Below, piece after piece: positions 28,301 to 40,300 of a stretch of 64,000 nucleotides of DNA. This DNA comes from Limnephilus marmoratus (Eukaryota > Arthropoda > Insecta > Trichoptera > Limnephilidae), in NCBI GenBank assembly GCA_917880885.1, contig OU862910.1, forward strand, positions 23,138,710 through 23,202,709, read 5' to 3'. Under the pieces are notes generated by a model. The model was not told the origin of the DNA. It searched no databases and saw only the letters and a list, made by a program, of their open reading frames with translations. A program made the position numbers and the translations under genes. Within the stretch, counting starts at the first letter, position 1. Each line of letters starts with the position of its first letter.

Positions 28301-31300
28301 TCTCTTTAAAATGATTTGCTAGTACCTACGTACAGGATGTCCCAAAATCAAGGTTGACCAAATATTATGTTGGGCTTTAGGAGTGCAGACATTATTATTG
28401 ATTTTATATAAAAACAGCATTATAGAAGTAAAATAAAAATCATGGTACATTGTTAGTGTGACCCATAACTATTATTGTTTCAACAAGGGTATCATTAAAA
28501 TAGGTAAATCTTGGACTACCTGCTGGGATTTTTTCCACGATGGAACATTATATGCCGATATCCAAGATGCCAATGAAAGAGGAGCCTCTCTATCCAGGCT
28601 AATGGACAGTTTATAAAACGGACTGTCATTTAGTATGCGCCACCCTCGAAGGCCATAATCTCCTGCCTTTGTCGATTCCTACAAAAAAATGTTTGTGAAT
28701 AAGATAATAGGGGACTTATTGTATGTCAATTATAGATAACAAAATTTGAAAAGCCTACCTTTACTTGAGTTGTAGGTAAACCAGTAACAAAGATGATATT
28801 ATGTGAAGTATGATAAGTGACAGTGCTCACGCCTCCTTCAATAATAAACTTATGGTTGGGGATGTATCCATCTGTAGGAGAAACAAAGAAACTCCGCAGA
28901 ACACCCTTATGGTCCACCAATAACACCTCGCACGACCTTAAAAATAAAACAAAAATCAACAATGATGTACCGTGATAAAGTAAAAGTAATGGACAAAATA
29001 ATCCAAAATTACCATTTCCGATCAATTACTCTGGAGGTGAGAAAAACAATTCCAGCTACTGCATGGGTTGTGTCAATACATTTCATATCCGGAGGTTGGG
29101 AACAATCCTGAATAGTAAATAAATCATTTTATTATTTGGTGTTTCATGTCAGGTATTGCTTAACATCTATGATTCAGATAAGAAAAATAGAAATGGCTGA
29201 CAACCTTACCGATGCTATATCAAATAGATTTGTGGCCATTAAGTCATAGAAACTAACTATTCCACTGCTGTGAGCGATGGCGAGCATTGAACAGTCCGGA
29301 CTCCAAACCATCTTTCGCCATTGCGGAGAGGGATCTCTGGCAACTAAACAATACAAAATCAAACAAATTAATTCATCTTTTAATTTGTCTGCATCCAACT
29401 TACTTCAACTGCAAGCAGACTCTGATTTGGATTATTAAATACATTCTTGCAATAAGACCTACTAACTGGTATTTTATTTATTACATGCCCTAAGGGGCCA
29501 TTCATTTATTACGTAAGACGAATTTGACTAGTTTTTGACCCCCTCCCCCCCTATTATAAGAAAAAATAAGAATAGGCCGACCCCCTCCCCCCCTGCTTAA
29601 TATTTATTACGTAAGAATCTAAAGGAAAATAAGAATACACGTTTGGTTTGTTTTAATGTTTATTTTTCAAAGTACATAACAATTTTTAGAAATTTTATTT
29701 TAACTTTGCGCATTTTTGTGATCTTACGTAAGAACTATCGAGACTCCCTTCCACCCCTTTGTAAGAAAAAATAAGACATGGTCGACCCCCCTCCCCCCCT
29801 AAATCGTCTTACGTTATAAATGAATGGCCCCTAATGTGCTTTTACATCAAAATTTATAAGTTGTTTTTATCACTGTTATTGCAAATACTTAAAACATTAA
29901 AACAATAAAGAAAATATAATATAATCAAAAAATGTAACAGCAAAAGCATAAAATAAAATAAATATAATTATAAATTAATAAATATAATTATAATAAATAA
30001 ATATAAAATATTCTGGTAAAAATGTGAACAGAGACTAAGAATCCTTACGTAAAAAAATATTAAATACATATAAAAAAATAATAGAAAGTATATACATTTA
30101 TTTGTATCTAGATAAATAAAAGTATTGGAATAAACAACATTTGTATTGATTATTTTTAAGATAAAATATATCTCCCAATCAGAATATTCATTTCCGAGAC
30201 TCTGAAGTCTCAGAATCGGGAAATTTTAATAAGCCAGTATCCTGGTGTTAAAGTAAAAGGGTAATAAGTAATAAATGTCGGCCAGGTCTTTTGGGTATAT
30301 GGATGATGATTAATTGAAGCAATTCAAGACTGTCAATTTTGTGATGCAGTATTTTATGTAATATGTAGTATTAAATCTGTGCTCGCTTATTCTTCTTTCG
30401 GAAAGTTTCAATAGGGGCATTTTACCCAGGAGGTAATTATAATCAATGTTTTGCAGGAATATGCAATTTATAGTTTATATACCTCAGGAACTTATGTTGA
30501 ATCTTTTCAATGTTGTCGGAATAAACATTGAAAAAGGGAGACCATAACTGAGAGTTATACCCTAGTTGGCATCTGACAAGTGTTTTATACAACATGACGA
30601 ATGTGCCTAAATTATTGAAGACTTTTGCAGCTTTCAAAACAAAGTCAAGAGTCTTAAGGGCCTCGTTAATTATTAATATAACATACAAAGGTAAGTTTGC
30701 TATCGAATATACTATCTAGGTCAATAATTTCACATATGCAAATAAAATTTTCATCATTTAACGCATATTGAATTTATTTTAATAAATTTTATAGACGTTT
30801 TTAGATATATTACCTCCCGCTCTAGCTACGATAGTTGAGTAATTTCCTCGTTTAGTGCGTATTTCCAAAACAGAGTCCTGTAAGACAGCCACCACTTTGC
30901 CGTTGTCTCCTAAACAGATTTGCCATGGTTGCAGTTGATTGATGTAGCTAGAAGCAATAATTTCGTTTTTAAATTCAACATAATGCTAAATTATTATTAA
31001 ATAATGCTAAATTATTATTAAATAATAACTGACCGTGTTCTCAAAAATCGTATTTAACTGTTTATTACGAAATTAATAAAATATGAAAAAGATTCAAACT
31101 AACTCTAAAGCAGTAGTTTCCAACCGGTGGTCCGCGAGATCTAAAATGTGGTCCACGAAACATTTATTCATTTACTACAAAAGCGAATTGAAAGGTATCC
31201 AAAAGTTGATTCGTAACCCTTTTGGTATTAATGATTTATTTATTTATTTTTTTATTGTGAAAAATAGTTAACATATATATCCAATTACATTTCACAATTT

Positions 31301-34300
31301 TTAGTTAATAGTGTAATACATTAATTATATAGAAACATTAATAATGACAGGTGCTAAAGAATACCTTTATTTCGCTATTGAAATGATTGTAGTTCGATTG
31401 AAAAATGTCAATTTCAGAAGAAAGGTTTAATAGTGAGGTCATTCTCCCCAGAGGCATGACCATTGGTAGGTTGGTCCTGCCTCTAGGAAAAGTAATTTGA
31501 TGGAGAGGTAGCTGAAGAAGTTCAAGAAGAGCCCATTGAATTGCAAAATGATAGTAATTGCAAGGACGCGTTTAATTACGCGATTAATGGTTTATCATTA
31601 TTGTACCTTGTGATCCCTGTGAGAACAAATAAATGTCATAGTGGTCCCTGGTCAAAAAAAGGTCGTGAACTGCTGCTCCAAAGTATAATAAATTTATTGA
31701 AAAATCTTTACCTTGAAATGCTTTCCACCAAAGTTTGTTCAGGCTTTAAAAAGTTGACCAAATAACCTAAAGTTGACTGTCCGGATGCTCTCTTCGGTGT
31801 TATTTCTCCCCTCTAAAATAAAAAACCAACAAATAAAATAACCGGTCAGTGGCTGAGTTGGTATTGCATTTGGGTCCCACCCAGGCGTCCCGTGTGTAAT
31901 GTATAGACATTTATAGTTGTGGAACTCTGTCGTCTCGAGCACCGCACGCACGGAGTCGCGGGGCGGGGGACGGCACTGGCCGACCGACCGTGGTGAGGGG
32001 AAGACACGTGGACGCTTGCTGCGAGCCGATATCAGTGTAGTTTAGTGTTACTTGTTCTTTCGTAATATTAGCCTGAGTCATAGTGCACATTACATGTGGC
32101 GACGAGGTGAACTGTGAGTATTTTAAGGATTTTTTACATAAAAAACAATAATAAGGGAGGAGAATAGAAGGAAATGTAAAGTAACTAGGCAAGTATACTC
32201 ATTTGGCTGTGAGTTGCGTAAGTATTGTCTTGTTCACGGTTTGGTCCTCGTGCGCGTATCATGAGCGCCGATTGTAAGTACCTCCCGCACGATTTTGCTG
32301 GTGCTCGTGCACGGCGCTGCGTGACGGCTGTCGGTTTCAAATCTGTTGCACGATACTGACGGTGCTGTTCGCCCGCGACGCATCGCATTATTTGTGTCTG
32401 CTACTTATTCGTTTGACATTTGACAGAAGTGGCGTCGGAACATGAAAGTAATGTTAGATTTGTTCTGGAAGTCGAAAAAAATGCGTGTTTACCATAATTA
32501 CTTTACCAGAATATGTAAGAAAGCATTTGTTGGAGAAGGCATGGATTGATGTTGGAAAAAAGTCATTTGACATCGCTTGACGTTGTGTTAACTCCACGGC
32601 TGCACGTGAAGAATTATCAAGTTCGGTATATTTCGGGTGGCGCTGTGTACGGAAGCCAGCATTGAAGAGTGATGTATCTGCGGGGTGCTTGTGGTTGCGT
32701 CACAGTCACGTGGTTTGTGGGTGTCTCCATGAGCGGAGGGCCTTAGGTAACCTAGGTTTCTATGAGAGTATTTCAGGGGAGTGACATACCTACATATTTG
32801 TCAACCATACCTACCTACTTGTTAAAATAAATGTTCTTCGATAATCACCGAAAGGATCGTGCGGTGAGCAGTTTTTATTGCAGCTGGGCATTAAATTGCG
32901 TCTGGGAATTAAATTGCGACTTGGCATTAAATGACGACTTGGCATTAAATTGCGACTTTGCATTAAATTGCGGCTGGGCATTAAATTGCGACTTTACTTT
33001 GAATTGTGACGAGGCATTCAATTGCGACTGAGCATTTAGTTACAGTAAGGTTGCAGTATGAGACTTAAAAAAAAAAAAATAATAATAGTAAAAGCATTAT
33101 ATTGCGGATATCGATGAATACTTAGTGTACAATTTGCATTAAATTGCGGACATACCTCTACATGGCATTAAATTGGAAAGTTTTCAAGAGTTTCGAAAAA
33201 AAAATAATAAAAGCATTATTTATTTATTTATTTATTTATTTATTGAATTTCACGCCCGGCTGGGCTTTTACATGCATTTTTTTTTTACAAAGAACATCTA
33301 AATTTAAATAAGCATAACAAAATTTTAAAAAACAAAAAAACAAATACATAAACAAAACAAAAACAAAATCAAAATCATAACCAAATCTAAAACAAAAATA
33401 CAATAAAAAACAAATTGAAATAAAAACAAAATACTCCACCATGCAAGATGGAAAAAGATGTAGACTGAGAAAAGTAAAGTACACGTGAAATGATTCGAAG
33501 CAGAGCTATTCAGTTGGATTAATTAAATTTGTTGTTCTTCTTTTAGATATAAATTCTACTAAGACTTGTTTGTATTTAGTGAATGATGTGTTAAATATAT
33601 CAACAACATCTTTATAGTCATTACCCAAATTTTGTATACGGCGAACGGGGGTATACAATTGTGATTCTGTGTTGGAGTTGTCACAATAGAATGGTAGATA
33701 CTGCCTCGATGTTGAATTGCGAGGTATATGGAAGGAAATCAAGTTTAATAGTTCAGGGCTGTCAATTACTGAATTTATGATTTTATTTAAACATGTTAGG
33801 TCATATACTATTCTGCGTTCGGACAATTTTAATAAATTAAGTTGACATAGTAGATAATCATAGTTGATACATTCACTTGTGATACCCATTCTGAAATTAA
33901 TATATCTTAAGAATTTATTTTGAATTCTTTCTATCGTGAGTGAATGCTTAGCATAACTAGGTGCCCATACTGTCGAGTTGTACTCGATTTGACTCCTTAC
34001 CAATGACATGTACAAATTTTTAATGGTTTGAGTATTTTTAAATTGACTGCAAATTCTTATTACGAAACCCAACATTTTCAAAGCTTTATTTGATGTAATT
34101 TCAATATGATTTATAAATTTCAGTTTTTGATCAAAGTTTACACCTAAATCATTCACCTCGGTTACAGCTGTTAGCACTACATCATTAATGGAGTACTCAT
34201 AAATTATTGGATTTTTTATTCTATGAAATCTCATAATAAGACATTTACTTAAATTTAGTTGTAGATAGTTCTCTTGGCACCAAACAAAAAGTTTAAACAA

Positions 34301-37300
34301 ATTATTAGACAATGTTTGACAGTCATTAATATTTCTTATAGCTTTATATATTTTCATATCGTCCGCAAACATTAAAACTTGGACATCGTTGAAAATAGTA
34401 AGAACATCATTCACAAATATCAAAAATAAAATTGGTCCCAAATGTGACCCTTGTGGAACGCCGCTGGTAGCGATAAATTTATATGAAGTAAAGCCTTCAA
34501 TTTTAACGGCTAATTGCCTGTTACTTAAATAACTTTTAAACCACTCGTATAAATACCCTACTATTCCTAATTTGTGAAGTTTTTTTAACAAGAGATCATG
34601 ATTAACCCTGTCAAATGCTTTGCTGAAATCGGTATAGACTGAATCAACTTGTAACTTCTTAGACATGGATTCGGATATATAGTTTTGGTAAATTAAAAGA
34701 TTAGACAAGGTAGATTTTCCTGAAGTGAAACCATGTTGGTTAGGTAAAATTAGTGGCTTGATACAGTGGATGATTTTGTTTAAAATAAGTTTCTCAAATA
34801 ATTTTGGGATGGTTGATAAAAGGCAGATCGGTCTATAATTGGTCACCTCGTTTTTGTCTCCTTTTTTAAATATCGGGGTGAGGAAACTGTATTTCCATTT
34901 TTCAGGAAAATTTCCAGTTTGTAACGACTGGTTGAAAAGAAAATGTAGTGGATATGCAAGAGTGGTGGCGCAATTCTTTAGGAAAACAGGTGGGATATTA
35001 TCAGGACCACCGCTCTTACTTTGATCCAGTTGTTTTAGCTGAGTCAGTACATCGTTATATTCAATTATTACATTAGATAAATTTAAATAATGATCCGAGG
35101 AAAAAGTTGGCGAGCAATCTTTGAATGTTGTTGGGTCATGGATATAAACACTTTTAAAAAAGTCTGCAAATAGGTGAGCTACGTTTTGAGTGTCGTTGGC
35201 TCTTTTTCTTTCGTAACACATGTTAGAGGGTACACTAACGTCGTCATTTTTCAAAGACTTTGTGAAATTCCAAAAATGTTTTATGTCACCATTTATTGAA
35301 TTTTCTACTTTATTTATATAATTATTGTAGCAGATTTTTGACAATTTTTTGCATTCTTTTCTTATTTTACTGTACTCTGTATAATTTGGAAGGGATCCCT
35401 CTTCTTTATATTTTTTATGTAAATTTTTTTTTTTAGCTATTAGTTGGATTAATTCCTTACTGAACCATTTTGGATGCTTTGATTCTTTATATTCAATTAA
35501 TGGTATACAGTCTACGATAATGGCATTTATTTTGGAATAAAATGAATCTATGTTAGAGCTCACATCGCTTTCCTCGAGAAACGACCAATCCACTTTGCTG
35601 AGATGTTCATTAATTTCATCGTAATTGGCATTTTTAAAGTTATAACTAGAACTTGTTAGTTTAATACTTCTTTTTACATTGTTAGGAATTATTACTGACA
35701 GTGGAGGATGATGATTGTCTATGGGAAGGATGGATTCTGATGCTTTACTAACTACTATGTCCTCTTCATTTGAAAAAACAAGATCTAGTAGGCGATTACT
35801 CAAATTATGCACATTATTAAATTGGGTGAGATTCAGAAATATTGACATGTCTAGGATTTCCCTTTCGCATAATGTTATTGATTGGGAATCAATACAGTTG
35901 AAATCACAATTTGGAAGATTGTAATCACCAAAAATGATGAATTTATGTTTTTTATATTTTGATTTTAAAAGTTCAACATCTTCCGAATGTTTTTTATACA
36001 TAGATATATTAGCTGAGGGAGGAATATACACACAACCAATGACGTAATTTTGATTTTTATCATTTACCACAATGAAAATTTGTTCAACATCACGATTTTT
36101 AGTTTTTAACACTTTTGAGGACATTTTTTTGCAGACTGCTATTAGAACCCCTCCACCTCTGGATCTGGAACTAGTGTTGATACTTCTGTCGAGCCGGTAG
36201 ACCTGATGAAAGGGTAGACCGAGCTCCGCTGAGTGGATCGACGGTTCTAGCCAGGTTTCCGTAAGAGCGATGACATCGTGTGAAATAATTGGGGCATTTA
36301 TCCTAAATTCATTCAGCTTTGTCCTTAAACCTCTGACGTTCTGGTAGTAGAGTCTTCTCGATGACGGCTTGACGAGTTATATTGCGGATATCGATGAATA
36401 CTTACTGTACTTAAATTGCGGAGATTTACCAGTGTAGCATTAAATTGCGGACATACCCCTACATGACATTAAATTGCGAAGTTTTCGAGAGGTTCGAATG
36501 TGAAGGGGAGGTTGGTTCAGTCTCTGTCCGTTGGGAAAGATGGAAAAGAAGTCTGAACATTTACCTCGAGGTGGCAGGCATAGACACCGAGGCAAAGAAA
36601 AGAGCTAGTCTTTTACATTTCGGTGGTCCTGAGTTACAAGAAATCTTCTACAACATCCCGGGAGCTAATGTAACTGAAGGCGAACCTTTTAACATTGCGA
36701 ACGAAAAATTAGACAACTACTTTGCACCTAAACAGAGCAAAGTTTATGAGCAACATCTGTTTCGTCTCCTAAAACAGGAACAGGATGAGAAGTTCGAAAA
36801 ATTTCTTGTCAGACTTCGACTATAGACCAAGAAGTGTCAGTTTGGTGAAAAAGAAGACAATAATATCATAGACCAAATAAGTGAAAAGGGTAAGACAGAA
36901 GAACTCCGAAAAAAGATATTGAAAACAGGGGACAAGGTCACTTTGGATGAAATAGTTGCAGAAGCGAATGAACTGGAAGCCATAGATCGTCAATTAGGAA
37001 ACTTTGGTACGGAACCTATGGAAAGTCAGTCAATCAACAGAGTAGGTACAGAGACATGGAAGGGAAAGCCAAAAAAACAGATAGAAATGTAGTAGATGTG
37101 GAAGTTCCAGACATTTGGCCCGTGACAACAACTGCCCGGCAAAAGGAAAGGCTTGCTTTAAATGTGGCATCTTAGGACACTTCAGAAATCAATGTCGGAC
37201 AATACAAACTCAGAAGAGGAAACTGGAAGAATTACTGAAAAAGGACATTATAGAAGTTGTGAAAGGTCCTTCTGACTGGATCTCGCCTATAGTCCCTGTG

Positions 37301-40300
37301 CTAAAAGACGGAGGGGACATCTGATTATGTGTTGATATGCGTCGAGCAAATGCGGCCATACAATGTGAAAACCATCCACTGCCAACGATGGAAGAACTGT
37401 TGCCAAAAGTTCGAGAAGCCAAAATCTTTAGTAAGCTGGACATACGAGATGCATTCCATCATATCGAACTTCATCCAGACTCAGGACTTATAACGACCTT
37501 CGTTACCAGCAAAGGATTGTATTAATACAAAAGGATGATGTCTAGTATCTCGTGTGAACCGGAGATTTACTAGAAAACACTAGAACAAATCCTTTTAGGT
37601 TGCGAAGGAGTCATCAACTTTATAGATGACATCGTGACGTTTGGCAAAGACGTAGAAGAACACGATTTAAGGCTTAAAAAAGTTATGACAGTGTTAGAGG
37701 AAAATAGCATGAGGTTGATGGACGACAAATGCATTTTTGAATGAAGAAAGTCCACTTCCTAGGGCATGAGCTGTCAGAACAGGGAGTTAAACCACTAGAC
37801 AAGTATATCTTGGCTATAAAGGGATTCAGAGCCCCGATGAATATCGCTGAACTACAGAGCTTTATGGGCTTAGTGAATTACGTGGGAAAATGGATACCCC
37901 ATTTAGCAACGGTAACAGAACCTCTTAAGCAACTGCTACGGAAAAGAACGGGAAGAAACACGGACATTCAAGATGAGTGGGGCGATGCCCAAAAGAATGC
38001 ATTTAACAATCTCAAAGCGGCACTCATGAAGGTACCAAATTTAGGTTACTACAATCCACGTGATAAGACTGTGGTGATTGCAGATGCAAGCCCAGTGGGT
38101 CTGGATGCAGTGCTGGTGCAAATCAATAAGAACGGGCCGAGAATAATTGTAATAAAACTTTTTGGTAATAAAACCCTCAGTAGCTGTGAGTGTCGTTACT
38201 GTCAAAAAGAAAAAGTGACCCTAGCCCTGGTTTGGGCAGTTTAACATTTCAACATGTTCTTGTATGGCAAGGTGCTCGATCGGGTAACGGACCATAAGCC
38301 CTTGGAGGTGATATTTGGTCCGAAAGCAAAACCAAGCTCTCGCATTGAAAGGTGGGTGTTAAGGCTGCAATTCGACAATTTCAAAGTGAAATATAGCCCG
38401 GGGAAAACCAACATAGCCGATCCACTATCGAGACTCTGTGAAGTGGTAACAAACCCGACGGCTTTATTTGAAGACCACGCTTAAGCGGTTACCGAATCTG
38501 CACGGCCAGTAGCCATCCCATTGCAAGAGATCACTGAGAGTTCTCTTGGAGATGCAGAGATACAGAAGGTTAGAGAGGGCCTTTACGATGGAAATTGGGA
38601 TGAAATGGTTAAAGCCTATAAACTTTTCCAGAATGAATTATGCTTTCATGGCGATATTCTTCTCAGGGGGTCGAAATTGTAATCCCAACCAAATTACGCA
38701 GAAGAATTCTGGAAGCTGCGCATGAAGGCCACCCAGGGATAATCGCGATGAAGGGCAGATTGAGGATCAAGGTATGGTGGCCTAAGTGCGATAAAGATGC
38801 TGAAAACATGTGCAAAGCCTGTAAAGGATACATCCTGGTCTCTGCACCCAGCGCCCCAAACCCATTAAAAAGAAGAGACTTACCTTCCGAACCATGGGTT
38901 GACATAGCAATTGACCTCATGGGCCCCTTACCTAGTGGAGATTATATCCTGGTAGTCGTGGATTATTACACCAGATATAAAGAGGTGACATGCAGAACCA
39001 TAACAAGCTCCGAAATAATTGGAATGATTAAAGACATTTTTAGCAGGCTTGACTATCCGGTCTCGCTTACAGCAGACAACGGGTGACAATTTTACAGCGA
39101 AGACTTTAAGAGTTTCTGTGCACAGAGGAACATATGACTCTATAATTCCATTCCCTACTGGCCGCAAAAAAAACGGAGAGGTGGAGCGCCAGAATAGGGA
39201 CATCCTAAAAAGCCTCAAGAAGAAAAAAAGAAATGGAAGGAGGCTTTTCATGAGTACATGGTGATGTACAACAGTACACTTCACACAGTTACAGGAAAAA
39301 CACCTGCAGAACTGTTCTTTAGACGACAATTTCGAGACAAGCTGCCTATGATTCAGGACATGACGCATCTCTCAGAGGACCTTGAAATGAGGGATAGAGA
39401 TAAAGAACTAAAGGAAAAGGGGAAGGAATATGCGGACATGAAGAGAAGAGCTACTGATTGTGAATAGGAAGCTGGAGATAAAGTATATGTCAAGAACATG
39501 ATTAAAAAAAACAAGCTGAGCTTAAACTACGAACCAGAAACACATACCGTCGAAGCGAACAAAGGAGGAGACGTAAGTCTTCGGAATGATGAAACTGGTC
39601 AGCAAATCAGACGAAACGTCGTACACCTAAAACGAGTGGAAGTACAATGGAAGGTGCTAGATGATGAGAATAATGCTAGTGATGCTCAAACTAACGATAA
39701 TGGCGAGTAAATCAATCACAACTCGAGTGAATAAATTGATGGACAACTGTGAGGAAATAATTGATGATTAGTGATTAAACATAATTTAAATAAGGACTTG
39801 CTGATTGTACTTGACATAGGTACTTTTGGAAAAATAAAATATTTATATTTATAAAAAAACAATAATAAGGGATGTACTGCTTACACATTTATAGTTATGG
39901 AACTCTGTCATCTCGAGCAGCGCACGCGCTGAGTCGCGGGGCGGAGGACGGCACTGGCCGACCGACCGAAGCGAGGGGAAGACGCGTGAACGCTTGCCGC
40001 AAGCCGATATCAGTGTAGTTTAGTGTTATTTGTTCTTTCGTTATATTAACCTGAGTCATAGTGTACATTACACCGTGCTAAGTCCTCCATCGCGACACAA
40101 ACAACATTTTCCGCTTTCTCTGCTGGTAGTAGAAGATTTTCAAATATCGTTTGGTTATTCTGGGAATGTTTGTCTTTCTTTAATATCATTTTATTATTAT
40201 TTATTATTATAATAACCAATGATTTAAAAAAATATGAAGAAAACTGGCTTTAACTCTTTGGGGAGTGGTGTATTGATAAATATATCAGTATCACACAAGA

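Larger units (their letters stand above)
31895..40072 (+). mobile_element. LTR/Gypsy retrotransposon, decayed, with nested LINE
   Basis: 200-bp LTRs at 31895-32094 and 39873-40072 (TGTA...TTACA), with a perfect 5-bp target duplication CCGTG (31890-31894, 40073-40077). A tRNA-type primer site TGGCGACGAGGTGA starts 2 bp after the 5' LTR; a purine-rich tract precedes the 3' LTR. Order: leader with an 18-bp minisatellite, nested LINE (33199-36376), gag, RT, RNase H, integrase. Many stops, frameshifts and an internal deletion make it inactive. No envelope frame is seen. It sits in NBAS intron 1 on the opposite strand to the gene. Confidence 0.92.

Noticed and set aside
32878..33035. CRISPR-like array
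   Set aside because: Tandem 18-bp units with no spacers, inside a Gypsy leader of a eukaryotic genome.
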